Shown one piece after another: positions 34,848 to 43,526 of a DNA stretch of 48,663 bases; positions within the stretch are counted from its first letter, which is position 1; each line of letters begins with the position of its first letter. The stretch is taken from contig JACMPP010000166.1 in assembly GCA_014377445.1 (NCBI GenBank), positions 1-48,663 on the forward strand. Direction: 5' to 3'. Under the pieces are notes generated by a model. It worked only from the letters and a program-made list of their open reading frames with translations. It was not told the DNA's origin and searched no databases. A program made the position numbers and the translations under genes. The stretch comes from Oligoflexus sp. Its GTDB lineage: Bacteria > Bdellovibrionota_B > Oligoflexia > Oligoflexales > Oligoflexaceae.

Positions 34848-34853
34848 ATTATA
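34848..34853 (-). promoter_or_regulatory. Candidate -10 element of the lipocalin gene
   Basis: TATAAT on the minus strand, 38 bases before the lipocalin ATG. The -35 region (17 bases upstream) is CTTCCC, so only the -10 is convincing. Confidence 0.4.
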
Positions 34854-35025
34854 GGTTTAAACGCAGGATTGGGAAGGCGCAAGTGAATTGCGTGCATTTG
34901 TTGTACAAGTGCCTATAATATCAGTTGTTATCATGGATTCGAACAAAATTATACAAACGTTAATCGGGCCGTTTGATGCAAAAAAGGCATGTTTTATTAA
35001 CCCCAGTTAGCTGCATAAAATTGCC

Positions 35026-35988
35026 TTAATTTAAAAGAAGAGCGTCCGCGGCGGCGAGGCCACTGACGGCAGCATTTACGATCGTGGACCCTAAGCAGAA
35101 ATCCCCAGCCAGGACGAGACCGGGCCAGGCTTTCGATATCCAGATTTTCCTTCCGAGAGGTTTGTCAACGAATGCGTAGCGCCATCGATGTGGAATGAGA
35201 GTCGCAGTTGAGATATCGAAACCAAGTTCTTTGAGAGCCTCACCGACGAGTGCCTGGATCTGGGTTGCATCGGCTTCGAGATGGTTCCTCGTGAATTGTT
35301 CAGTCGTGTGAAGAACGTAAATGCCTTCACTGGTTGCTAGACCTTTGGCCGATTGTTCACAGAGGCTGTGAATGACCGGATTCTCGAGTTCGTGATAGCC
35401 ACGAAAATGAATTGGATTTTTGCTCAGTGGTGAGGTCAGTAAGATGAGAGTCCAAAGGGGGCGGTATTGGACACTGTCACTCATCGTCAGGATCTCTGTG
35501 CTCAGCTTCGGATCTTGTTTAAAAAGCGATGCAGACTGGGGAAGGGGGCAAGTGAGGATAAGGTTTTTTGCACTTTCGTAGCGACCATCCTGTCCTTCGC
35601 TGTGCCAGAGTCCTTCTGCGTAGTGGATACTCGTCACGGTATGGCTTAAGCGAATGTTCAGGCCAGCAGAGAGGGCTTTGGGAAGCGTGTTCATTCCACC
35701 CGCTAAAGTCTCGGAAGAGGGGTTAAGATGGGCGGGTGCGCTTTGAAAAGGGAGTGCCTTGAGAGTATCCTGCCAGGCAGTAAGGACTTCGGCATTGCTT
35801 CTCTCCACTGTGATGGCGCCGTGATCGGCTAGGCCTTCTCTAAAATCGAACCGTCGGGTGGACACACGGCCACCCACTCCGCGACTCTTTTCCAGCACAA
35901 TAGAGGCTTGGGAATTTTGCGCGAGCTGTCTGGCCGCAGTGAGTCCCGAGATTCCTGCGCCGACGATAATCTGATCGAAAATATTCAT
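35026..35988 (-). CDS. FAD-dependent amine-oxidase/renalase-like oxidoreductase
   Basis: The 320-residue protein begins with the dinucleotide-binding loop IIVGAGISGLTAARQL and VLEKSRGVGGRVSTRR, the classic start of the amine oxidase/renalase superfamily. The C-terminal FAD contact region is LVLAGDFCLGSTIVNAAVSGLAAADALL. The substrate domain is poorly conserved, so substrate and exact subgroup are unknown. The ATG at 35988 has no strong ribosome site (a CTGAATAT region upstream). The gene stands alone between the lipocalin and the hem cluster. Confidence 0.88.
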   Translation of the reverse strand: MNIFDQIIVGAGISGLTAARQLAQNSQASIVLEKSRGVGGRVSTRRFDFREGLADHGAITVERSNAEVLTAWQDTLKALPFQSAPAHLNPSSETLAGGMNTLPKALSAGLNIRLSHTVTSIHYAEGLWHSEGQDGRYESAKNLILTCPLPQSASLFKQDPKLSTEILTMSDSVQYRPLWTLILLTSPLSKNPIHFRGYHELENPVIHSLCEQSAKGLATSEGIYVLHTTEQFTRNHLEADATQIQALVGEALKELGFDISTATLIPHRWRYAFVDKPLGRKIWISKAWPGLVLAGDFCLGSTIVNAAVSGLAAADALLLN

Positions 35989-36050
35989 ATTCAGGCCTCA
36001 CTTGCTCGCTAGCGTTTCGGTTACTTTCAGCAAGCTTTGGCGCGAAATAG

Positions 36051-36091
36051 CCAAGAGCCTGTAAGTCTTTTTATGACTTACAGGCTCTTGG
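36051..36091. repeat. Perfect 17-base hairpin between hemC and the FAD oxidoreductase
   Basis: The arms 36051-36067 (CCAAGAGCCTGTAAGTC) and 36075-36091 match without mismatch around a seven-base loop. It lies about 60 bases before the oxidoreductase ATG and 185 bases past the hemC stop. Neither strand has a T-tract after it. It could be a factor-assisted terminator, a leader hairpin or a repeated extragenic element. Confidence 0.85.
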
Positions 36092-36276
36092 AGATCAGAT
36101 CATTATTTATTTTACGAAAGGCGTAAATGCAGAAGTAGGTATGATTGAAAATTCTTTCGCGCCGGGGACTTTCCAATAGAGGAGGAGTCCAAAGTTGACG
36201 CGAGGGAAGGATCGGTTTTGAGGACAAGGTGACTCATCGTAGGCCGGTTGAGGCCTTACGATTCGTTTCTTAGAAT

Positions 36277-37290
36277 CTAATGAATCTCACCCATAGACGG
36301 TGGAGCCGCCTCCAACCTCTTCATAATCTCAGCGACACCCGCAGCTTCTAGTGCAGTCAATATCTTCTGGGCCGTGACCTCAATATTCAATTTCTCAGGA
36401 AGATCAGGAAATCCAAGCTCAACCCGAACTTCCTCACCCTCGTAATCGAGGACTACGGCCCTGGCCTCAGTCTTCTTTCTCTTTTCGTCATATTCAAAGA
36501 AAGCGCCAAACGGCATCGTGCAGTCGCCGCCCAGCATCTCCAGTACTTTGCGTTCTAAAGTCGCACATGCATAAGTCCTCGGATCCTTTAATTTCGAGAC
36601 GACGTCACGATACTCATTCGTCAGTGTCGTCTCTATCGCCAAAGCCCCCTGCGCCGCGCAAGGCGTGAACCATTCCAAATCAATAAGCTTATGTGGCAAA
36701 CCTGTGAGACCCAGCCTCTCAATACTCGCTCCCGCGAGGATAAGCGCATCCCAGTTGGACTCCTCGAGTTTGCGAATCCGCGTGTCCACGTTCCCGCGCA
36801 CCGCGACCATGTTAATCCCGGTTTTAAGTCCTCTCAAGAGGGACTGACGCCGAAGGCTCGCTGTCGCTATCGTCAACTTCCCCAGACTCGCAAATTCCGC
36901 TCGCCCAATCGTGGGATTCGACGAGAGCTTCTTCATGAAATCTTTCTTGGGATGAAAGATGATGACGTCATTGGGAATGTGGCGCTTTAAAATCGCGGCG
37001 AGCGTAAACCCTTCCGGAAGTTTGGCCGGAAGATCCTTCAAACTGTGAACAGCGAGGTCGGCTGTATTCGCCTTCAAAGCCTCTTCCAACTCACGAACGA
37101 AGAGGCCTTTGCCGCCCATTTCGTGCAGAAAACGATCCTGCACGCGATCGCCCATCGTCTTCACAATATTGAGCTCAGATTCTACATTCTGCATCTTTAA
37201 AAGATCAGTGACATAATTCGCCTGCCACAATGCGAGCTGACTTCCTCGGGTGACAATACGGGCCTTTGATTGCGGCCTTTGCTCACTCAT
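36277..37290 (-). CDS. hemC: Hydroxymethylbilane synthase (porphobilinogen deaminase)
   Basis: Condenses four porphobilinogen units into hydroxymethylbilane. The 337-residue protein has the start TRGSQLALWQANYV, the HSLKDLPAKLPEG motif near residue 80 and the dipyrromethane-attachment Cys in LGGDCTMPFGAF near residue 253. The ATG at 37290 overlaps the hemA stop by four bases, so hemA and hemC are translationally coupled. It is the last gene of the hemX-hemA-hemC unit. Confidence 0.96.
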   Translation of the reverse strand: MSEQRPQSKARIVTRGSQLALWQANYVTDLLKMQNVESELNIVKTMGDRVQDRFLHEMGGKGLFVRELEEALKANTADLAVHSLKDLPAKLPEGFTLAAILKRHIPNDVIIFHPKKDFMKKLSSNPTIGRAEFASLGKLTIATASLRRQSLLRGLKTGINMVAVRGNVDTRIRKLEESNWDALILAGASIERLGLTGLPHKLIDLEWFTPCAAQGALAIETTLTNEYRDVVSKLKDPRTYACATLERKVLEMLGGDCTMPFGAFFEYDEKRKKTEARAVVLDYEGEEVRVELGFPDLPEKLNIEVTAQKILTALEAAGVAEIMKRLEAAPPSMGEIH

Positions 37291-38609
37291 ATGATTTTAT
37301 CCAATGTGAAGAGTATTGTAAGGGCTTCCGTGAGTTCGGCGGATTCGAAGTTTTCCGTCGGGTTGTGCACGGACCGTCCGACGTCACCCGCCATCTTGCT
37401 AACGATGCTTTTAAGCATCGCATCGAGGGCTCGCGTTTGACTTTCATCCAACTGATTGAGAGGCGCACGCGAAAGGCTTTTTTGCATCTCCTGGCGCGCG
37501 AGATTGTCGAGGTAATCGCGAAAGGTCGCCAAGGTCGGTTTCAGCGTGCGCGAGTAAAGCCATTTTTCAAAAGCATCGGCATTGTCGATGATGATATGGC
37601 GGCCAATAGCCGCTGCTTTTTTGCGCTCTTCGAAGTTTTCGCCAACGACTTGCTTCAAATCGTCGATGTCGAAGAGATACACATCCTCGATTTCGCTGCA
37701 CTTGGAATCGATATCGCGCGGAAGGGCGATATCGATGAGAAATATTGCCTTGCCCGAGCGGTTATGCTGGGATTTTTGCATGCGCGCTTTGTCGAGAATG
37801 ATCTCGTTCGCTCCGGTACAGCTGATGATGACATCAGCCAGCGGGAGGACTTCGTTCAACTCCTCCCAGGGATAGGCAATACCAATGCCGACTTTCGCCA
37901 CGAGATTTTCAGCCCGGGAAAGCGTGCGGTTGCAGACGAAAACCTGCTTGGGTTGATACTTGGTCAAATATTTTGCAGCGATCTCGGCCATCTCACCGGC
38001 ACCGATGATAAGCACGCGACAGTCTTTTAGCTGACCATAAACCCGGTTGGCAAGATCGATCGCCGCGTGACTGATCGAGACAGGCTTTTTGCCAATGTCC
38101 GTGTTGGTCCTGACCTTTTTGGAAGCCGCGAAGGCTTCCTGCGTCATGCGCTTTAAGACGGGTCCAAGGGTTGCCCCTTCATGGGCAAACTGGGCTGCGT
38201 CCTTGAACTGACCTGCGATTTGAGTCTCACCCAAAACGAGCGAATCAAGGCCGGATGCGACCGAAAACGCATGACGGGCGGCTTCTTTCTGGGTGTGCTG
38301 GTAGCTGCGGCTTTTAATCTCTTCGTCGAGTTCCTTCTTCTGGTTCGGACAGAACCTCTGGAGATCGATAAAGATGTCTTTGAGCTGATGCGGCGTGATA
38401 TCGGAATTTTCAACGACGCCATAGACCTCAAGGCGATTGCATGTCGATAGAACAAGCACTTCCTTGAGATTGTGTTTAGCGATAAGTTGCGGCAGGGCGA
38501 AATTAATTTCCTCCCGACTCAGGAACAGCGATTCCCTAAAGTCCAGACCGGCCGATTCATGGTTGGTGCCAACACAAAACAATGTGGGTGTAGGTGATGT
38601 TTCAGCCAA
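37287..38609 (-). CDS. hemA: Glutamyl-tRNA reductase
   Basis: Reduces Glu-tRNA to glutamate-1-semialdehyde, the first committed step of the C5 tetrapyrrole route. The catalytic Cys is in LSTCNRLEVYG; LVLGETQIAGQ and the NADPH loop VLIIGAGEMAEIAAKYL are present. I start at TTG 38609, which has GGAG eight bases upstream and gives 440 residues with the usual N-terminus (TLFCVGTNHESA). An in-frame start at 38666 would add 19 odd residues inside hemX. It overlaps hemX by eight bases and hemC by four, so all three are tightly coupled. Confidence 0.95.
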   Translation of the reverse strand: MAETSPTPTLFCVGTNHESAGLDFRESLFLSREEINFALPQLIAKHNLKEVLVLSTCNRLEVYGVVENSDITPHQLKDIFIDLQRFCPNQKKELDEEIKSRSYQHTQKEAARHAFSVASGLDSLVLGETQIAGQFKDAAQFAHEGATLGPVLKRMTQEAFAASKKVRTNTDIGKKPVSISHAAIDLANRVYGQLKDCRVLIIGAGEMAEIAAKYLTKYQPKQVFVCNRTLSRAENLVAKVGIGIAYPWEELNEVLPLADVIISCTGANEIILDKARMQKSQHNRSGKAIFLIDIALPRDIDSKCSEIEDVYLFDIDDLKQVVGENFEERKKAAAIGRHIIIDNADAFEKWLYSRTLKPTLATFRDYLDNLARQEMQKSLSRAPLNQLDESQTRALDAMLKSIVSKMAGDVGRSVHNPTENFESAELTEALTILFTLDKII

Positions 38610-39408
38610 CGACGTAGCTCCAGTTATTGATTCCAAACAAGCCAACAACCAGTAAACCAAAGCCAACGATCGTCATCCATGCAAGTTTCTTCGCCGGGAG
38701 ATTCGCCATATTCTTACAGACTAATGTCGCGAGATACCAGAGCCAGACGGCGAAAGCCCAGATGATCTTACCCATTAATGACTCGCGATCGCCCACGTAG
38801 AAAAACTGAAGGTAGACGGCGCCCATGATAAGACCTGAGGTCAAGAAGACGAAGCCAGCCCAAAGTGTAGCCATGAGGGCGGAATTCAACTTACTGATCG
38901 GTACCTGAGCGGCCTGAAGGCGATCAAGTTGTTTGGTCTTCATAGCGCGCTGCTGCATCAGATAGAAGATGGCGAGGACGCAGGAAATGATCGCGAAGGC
39001 TTCGCCGATCACGCTGGTGATAATGTGAGCGTAAAGAAGGAATGAAGGAGCCTCAGTCTCTGCCGGACTATGAGGCGCGAAGAACAGGAATTGTACGAGG
39101 AGTAAGATCATCGCAAAGGGGGCGACGAAGGCTCCGAGCATACGGAAGTCGAAGATGGACTTGGCGAGGACCGTGATCCAACAGATCGCGCTGATTAGGA
39201 TAAAGGTGCTGATCAGATGAGAGGCACTGTAGTTGAAGATGTTGATTGTGTTGATGCTCATGAGCAACGTCGCACCGAGGAAGAGGCTATAGGCTATCTT
39301 CTGGAACTTTGCACGCGAGGGGGAAGCGGAAAAACTCTGCAGGTAAAGTATGGATGAGCCTGCAAAGGCGACCAAAGCTATGATGACGCCTATGTGGTAA
39401 AGATTCAA
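38602..39408 (-). CDS. hemX: Cytochrome c assembly (CcsA/HemX)-family membrane protein
   Basis: The 268-residue protein has about eight hydrophobic helices. The middle segment HIITSVIGEAFAIISCVLAIFYLMQQRAMK and the later FLTSGLIMGAVYLQFF match the cytochrome c assembly/HemX family. Next to hemA, this is the HemX form, which in Bacillus lowers HemA levels; in other lineages it may move heme for cytochrome c maturation. No ccsB, resB or thiol-disulfide gene is present here, which favours a HemX role. It is first in the operon. Confidence 0.85.
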   Translation of the reverse strand: MNLYHIGVIIALVAFAGSSILYLQSFSASPSRAKFQKIAYSLFLGATLLMSINTINIFNYSASHLISTFILISAICWITVLAKSIFDFRMLGAFVAPFAMILLLVQFLFFAPHSPAETEAPSFLLYAHIITSVIGEAFAIISCVLAIFYLMQQRAMKTKQLDRLQAAQVPISKLNSALMATLWAGFVFLTSGLIMGAVYLQFFYVGDRESLMGKIIWAFAVWLWYLATLVCKNMANLPAKKLAWMTIVGFGLLVVGLFGINNWSYVVG

Positions 39409-39444
39409 AGCGAACTCCTTCGCGAGCCGTGACGGAGCAGTACG

Positions 39445-39479
39445 AAACGGACCCTCAATTGGAATTTAAGGGTCCGTTT
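39445..39479. terminator. Hairpin between the E2 gene and hemX
   Basis: Stem AAACGGACCCT / AGGGTCCGTTT (11 bases) with a 13-base loop. It lies about 60 bases past the E2 stop and before hemX, both on the minus strand, where the stem itself ends in TTTCG. A plausible terminator for the lpdA-E2 unit. Confidence 0.65.
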
Positions 39480-39497
39480 AGAATGTATCATAACTCC

Positions 39498-39518
39498 CCT
39501 AGGTAGAATCTACCTAGG
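39498..39518. repeat. Short dyad downstream of the E2 gene
   Basis: CCTAGGTA, five-base GAATC, TACCTAGG: a perfect 8-base dyad about 20 bases past the E2 stop. It may stabilise the mRNA end or be a protein-binding site. Confidence 0.5.
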
Positions 39519-39537
39519 AAACCCAAGGTCATAATAC

Positions 39538-40851
39538 TTAGACAGGGAGGTCTTGGTAGTTTTCGATGATCTCTTTCAGACTGGCCAGGTACTTCGCGCC
39601 ACCTTCGCCGTCGATAGCACGGTGATCGAACGTGAGGCTCATCATCATCATCGGTCGAATCGCAATCATGTCATTGACGACCGAGGGGCGCTTGACCGCA
39701 GCCCCAATGCCGAGAATCGCGACTTGAGGTTGGTTGATGATGGGATTCGACGTGATACTGCCCCAGCCACCGGGATTGGTGATGGTGAAGGTTCCCCCTT
39801 GCACGTCTTCCGCTTTTAGCTTCTTGCTGCGCGCCCGGACGATGAGGTCATTCATGCGGCGGGCGATGCCTAGGAGATTAAGGTCACCGGCCTTCTTGAT
39901 GACGGGAACGATAAGTCCGTTGTCGAGGGCTACCGCGCAACCGACGTTGATGTCCTTTTTCCAAAGGATATCGTAACCGTCGACCGAAGTGTTGACGATC
40001 GGATGCAGTTTGATCGCCTGAACGGCCGCGTGGATGAAGAAGTGAGTGAGTGTAAGCTTGAAGCCTTCATTCTTGTAGAACGAATCCTTATACTTCTCAC
40101 GGATCTCCCAGATCTTATGCAGATCCATTTCAAAGACGGTCGTGACGTGAGGGGAGACTCGAACCGACTCCACCATGTGATCGGCAATGAGCTGACGCAT
40201 GCGGGTCATCGGCTCGCGACGGACTGCGACGCCTTCGAGCAGCTCCTCGCCCCCGACCTTGGTCGTGCTGAGCTGAGCTTGACTTTGAGTAGGAACGGCC
40301 GGCATCTCTGATTTTGCAGGAGCTGATGGTGCCGCTGCCGCCGTCGGATTCTCGGCGAAATCCAAAATATCTTTTTTCGTGATACGGCCGTGCATTCCTG
40401 AACCTGACACCTGACCGAGATCGATGCCTTTGTCTTTGGCGATCTTCCGTACGAGTGGCGAGGAGCGAAGAGGACTCTCGTCGCTTTCAGACTGACCCTG
40501 GGATCCTGCGGTGGCATTGAGAGTGACGGAAGGGACTTCAGTCGCGGGAACCTTGGCTGCCGATGACTGGGCGTCCCCAGCGGAAGGAGCGGAAACTGTC
40601 GCATCCGGGCTGGACGCGATTTGCGCGAGGACCTGGCCGACTTTTACCGTCGTGCCCACCGTGCAGATAATCTTGACGAGATAACCCGAAGCCGGTGCCG
40701 GAATCTCTGTATCAACCTTGTCGGTTGAGAGTTCGAGCAAAGGACTGTCTTTTTCGATTTTCGCGCCTTCCTTCACCAACCAGTTGGTGAGGGTGGCTTC
40801 GTGAACACCTTCGCCCATGAGAGGCATCAATACTTCAGTTACATTCGACAT
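39538..40851 (-). CDS. 2-oxoacid dehydrogenase E2 (dihydrolipoyl acyltransferase)
   Basis: The 437-residue protein has one lipoyl domain at the N-terminus (LPL-type start, lipoylated Lys45 in ELSTDKVDTE), an Ala/Ser/Pro-rich linker, and a peripheral subunit-binding domain near residue 130 (SSPLVRKIAKDKGIDLGQV). The catalytic domain contains FDHRAIDGEGGAKYL, with the His and Asp of the HxxxDG motif. It could serve branched-chain 2-oxoacid, pyruvate or 2-oxoglutarate; the sequence does not decide. I start at ATG 40851 with GGAG nine bases upstream. lpdA lies just upstream, but no E1 gene is in the window. Confidence 0.9.
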   Translation of the reverse strand: MSNVTEVLMPLMGEGVHEATLTNWLVKEGAKIEKDSPLLELSTDKVDTEIPAPASGYLVKIICTVGTTVKVGQVLAQIASSPDATVSAPSAGDAQSSAAKVPATEVPSVTLNATAGSQGQSESDESPLRSSPLVRKIAKDKGIDLGQVSGSGMHGRITKKDILDFAENPTAAAAPSAPAKSEMPAVPTQSQAQLSTTKVGGEELLEGVAVRREPMTRMRQLIADHMVESVRVSPHVTTVFEMDLHKIWEIREKYKDSFYKNEGFKLTLTHFFIHAAVQAIKLHPIVNTSVDGYDILWKKDINVGCAVALDNGLIVPVIKKAGDLNLLGIARRMNDLIVRARSKKLKAEDVQGGTFTITNPGGWGSITSNPIINQPQVAILGIGAAVKRPSVVNDMIAIRPMMMMSLTFDHRAIDGEGGAKYLASLKEIIENYQDLPV

Positions 40852-40919
40852 CTTAAAGCTCCGCTGCTTTTCTTCTTTCACTCATCTCATTCCTACATTC
40901 GAAACGAAGAGGCCAAAAG

Positions 40920-42314
40920 TTACATGTGGATGGCGCCACCGAGAGCCACGTGAGCGGCTTCTGCAATGGTTTCGGACAGAGTCGGGTGGGGATGGATGGT
41001 GTGTCCAATCTCATCGACTGTGGTCTCAAGCACCTTGCCGAGTGCAAACTCTGAAATCATTTCTGTGGCGCTCGCGCCGATGATGTGGACGCCGAGAAGT
41101 TCGCGATACTTTGGTTCGTAGATGATCTTGATGAAACCGACCGTCGCGTCTTCGATCTTCGCTTTGGGCATTGGCGCAAAGGGGAATTTCGCGACGAGAT
41201 ATTCGAGCTTCTGCTCTTTGCATTTTTCTTCGGTCAGTCCGATGCTCGCAATTTCCGGATAGGTATAGATGGCATTTGGGTTCGCGGAATAATTGATCAG
41301 AGGCGGATTGTGACCGGCAATCACCTCGACCGCGTGATAGGCCTCCGCTGACGCCGTGTGGGCCAGGGCGGGAGTTGGGATGATATCACCGATCGCGAAA
41401 ATATTCGGAACCGCTGTGCGATAGTGTTCATCGACCTTGAGGAATCCGCCTTTTTCAGAGGTCAAACCCACTTTGTCGAGTCCGATATCCTCGGTGACCG
41501 GCTCGCGGCCGATCGAGAGAAGGACTTTATCGAAGAAACGATCGTCTTTGCCTTCGCAGGAGACTTTGACTTGTTTGCCGTCGTCAGCAATCGCTTTGAG
41601 TTTGGTGCCTGTATCGAGAGTGATGCCCTGCTTCTTAAGGTTTCGCTCCATCTCCTTCACACATTCCCCGTCTTCGCTGGGCAGTATCTGCGGGAGGAGT
41701 TCGATGATCGTGACTTCAGAACCCATGCGGGCAAAGAGCGAGGCGAATTCGGTGCCGACGACTCCGCCGCCAATAACCGCAAGGCTCTTTGGAACATGAT
41801 CGATGGAGAGAATATGATCGGAGTTCAAAACGTTTTTGCCGTTCGATTTGGCGAAAGGCAATTCCTTCACGCGCGACCCGGTGGCGAGGAGCACGGCTTT
41901 GGATTCGATCTGAGTGATCTTGCCGTCCTTAGCCGTAATCGAAACTCCGGTCTTGCCGGTCAGACGTCCGTGACCTTCGAAGACTTCGATCTTATTTTTC
42001 TTCATGAGGAAACGAAGGCCTTTGCGCTGGGCATCGACGATCTTATCTTTACGCTCAAGGATCTTGTTCCAATGGAACTTTGGCTGACCAATTTCGATGC
42101 CTTGCTCTTCGATTGTCTTGAGTTTGTCCCAGAGCTTTGCAGAATGCAAAAGAGCTTTAGTCGGGATACAGCCCCAGTTTAAGCAGGTGCCCCCCAGGTG
42201 CTCGGCCTTTTCAACAAGGGCCACTTTGAGTCCCATTTGGGCAGCTTTGATGGCACCGACTTCGCCGCCAGGGCCAGAACCTATAACCACCAAATCAAAG
42301 GAGGAAGTTGACAT
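40920..42314 (-). CDS. lpdA: Dihydrolipoyl dehydrogenase (E3)
   Basis: Re-oxidises lipoamide of 2-oxoacid dehydrogenase complexes with NAD and FAD. The 464-residue protein has the FAD loop VVIGSGPGGEVGAIKAAQ, the redox disulfide C44/C49 in GGTCLNWGCIPTK, the second Rossmann loop VIGGGVVGTEFASLF and the base His in HTIHPHPTLSE. It precedes the E2 gene by 68 bases on the same strand, so both probably form one transcript. It is E3 for at least that E2. Confidence 0.96.
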   Translation of the reverse strand: MSTSSFDLVVIGSGPGGEVGAIKAAQMGLKVALVEKAEHLGGTCLNWGCIPTKALLHSAKLWDKLKTIEEQGIEIGQPKFHWNKILERKDKIVDAQRKGLRFLMKKNKIEVFEGHGRLTGKTGVSITAKDGKITQIESKAVLLATGSRVKELPFAKSNGKNVLNSDHILSIDHVPKSLAVIGGGVVGTEFASLFARMGSEVTIIELLPQILPSEDGECVKEMERNLKKQGITLDTGTKLKAIADDGKQVKVSCEGKDDRFFDKVLLSIGREPVTEDIGLDKVGLTSEKGGFLKVDEHYRTAVPNIFAIGDIIPTPALAHTASAEAYHAVEVIAGHNPPLINYSANPNAIYTYPEIASIGLTEEKCKEQKLEYLVAKFPFAPMPKAKIEDATVGFIKIIYEPKYRELLGVHIIGASATEMISEFALGKVLETTVDEIGHTIHPHPTLSETIAEAAHVALGGAIHM

Positions 42315-42510
42315 CAGGGTGCTCCAAAGAAGATTTTGCGAGTCATTATGTGAGCTTAGAGCTTGGGCTGGGGGATAAACGACTTGTTAACACAGCGACA
42401 AGACTAGCTTATATCCGAAACGAATGGAAAACTTATACCATAAGCAGGTCAGCCTTAAAGCCAAATATTAGGTATTCTTAATGCTGGCCGCCCTATTCTG
42501 CCGATAAGTA

Positions 42511-42539
42511 TTACGTAGGCCCTGAAGCCGGTGTAAAAT
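42511..42539 (+). promoter_or_regulatory. Candidate sigma-70 promoter of the small gene at 42585
   Basis: TTACGT, a 17-base spacer and TAAAAT end 45 bases before the ATG. The -10 matches five of six consensus bases; the -35 is weak (three of six). Confidence 0.4.
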
Positions 42540-42584
42540 GAGAACAGCATGGACAAAAGTTCTCTCTTATTCAGAGGAGATCCG

Positions 42585-42839
42585 ATGGCAAAAATCATTG
42601 AATTCAAGACGAAGGAAGCGGCTCGCGAGGAAGTTGTGGCCAACAAGCTCGTGCAGATGGCGGATGAGATCGACGAAGTCATGATGAACTATTTGACAGA
42701 TCCTGCTGTGGATCCACGCGAACTCGTTGGTGTACTATCGCATCGACTGGGTGCTCTGATGAGTCATCTCGAAGAGAAGGACGAACTCTGGCATGTGTGC
42801 CAGGCCGTTATGAAAAAACAAGCCAAGATCGTCGACTGA
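42585..42839 (+). CDS. Small helical protein of unknown function
   Basis: I do not recognise this 84-residue protein. The ATG at 42585 has GAGGAG eight bases upstream, better than the in-frame start at 42549. The protein is mostly charged helix, with no signal peptide, membrane segment or domain I know. The region with MNYLTDPAVDPRELVGVLSHRLGALM is hydrophobic on one face, as in a dimerising helix pair. A very clean terminator lies 30 bases past the stop, so it is a monocistronic unit. Confidence 0.7.
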   Translation: MAKIIEFKTKEAAREEVVANKLVQMADEIDEVMMNYLTDPAVDPRELVGVLSHRLGALMSHLEEKDELWHVCQAVMKKQAKIVD

Positions 42840-42869
42840 AATACCATTCTCCCACAAAGAGAGAGCCAA

Positions 42870-42899
42870 CGCGTAATCGAGGATTACGCGTTTTTTTTT
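42870..42899 (+). terminator. Intrinsic terminator after the small protein gene
   Basis: A perfect nine-base stem (CGCGTAATC, GAG loop, GATTACGCG) followed by nine T. The T run reaches the stop codon of the convergent engB gene. Confidence 0.95.
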
Positions 42900-43491
42900 A
42901 AACTTTTGGTTCTTTCGGAGGAATATGCGCGAAGATATCTTCCCGCAGTTCCTTGATACCGTCCTGCTTCAGGCTTGAAATCGGCAGCATCTTCTTCACA
43001 TCGATACCGCGCGCCTTCATTGCCGCCGTCAACGACCACACACGTTTCTGTTGTTCCTGACGGGAGAGCTTGTCGCTCTTGGTCAGGAGAACGTAAACGC
43101 CGAGGTTGCGCGAGAGAAGATCGACGAGAAACCAATCCATGTCGCCCATCTCACGACGGATGTCGATGAGGAAGAGAAACTCGCAAATATTGGGCCGCTG
43201 CATGTAGCCTTCCACGAGAGGCTCCCATTGTTCAGCAACATTTTTGTTGATGGCCGAAAATCCATATCCTGGTAAATCAGCGAAAATGAGATCTTCGCCA
43301 AGTCCAAAAAAGTTGATCATCTGAGTCTGGCCGGGAGTACTTCCTGAACGCGCGAGTTTGTTGCGGCCAAGAATCTTATTCAAGAGAGTCGATTTGCCCG
43401 AATTGGAACGTCCTACGAATGCGATCTCAGGGAGTTCGTAAACAGGTAGTTGTTCCGGTTTGAGGGCACTGGTGATATATCTGCTTTCCAT
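42898..43491 (-). CDS. engB: Ribosome-biogenesis GTPase EngB (YsxC/YihA)
   Basis: An essential GTPase for 50S assembly in many bacteria. The 197-residue protein has G1 GRSNSGKST near residue 27, G2/G3 region GSTPGQTQMINFF and DLPGYGFS, and G4 LLTKSDKL near residue 136, with the single-domain length usual for EngB. It is divergent from mutL, with 35 bases between the two starts, so the promoters overlap. The gene ends against a terminator of the neighbouring unit. Confidence 0.95.
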   Translation of the reverse strand: MESRYITSALKPEQLPVYELPEIAFVGRSNSGKSTLLNKILGRNKLARSGSTPGQTQMINFFGLGEDLIFADLPGYGFSAINKNVAEQWEPLVEGYMQRPNICEFLFLIDIRREMGDMDWFLVDLLSRNLGVYVLLTKSDKLSRQEQQKRVWSLTAAMKARGIDVKKMLPISSLKQDGIKELREDIFAHIPPKEPKV

Positions 43492-43526
43492 ATCGGAGCG
43501 GGTCCTAAAGTCAAAAAGGAATAGCG

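Noticed and set aside
41358..42182. 274-codon plus-strand frame
   Set aside because: Antisense shadow of lpdA, whose motifs are intact.
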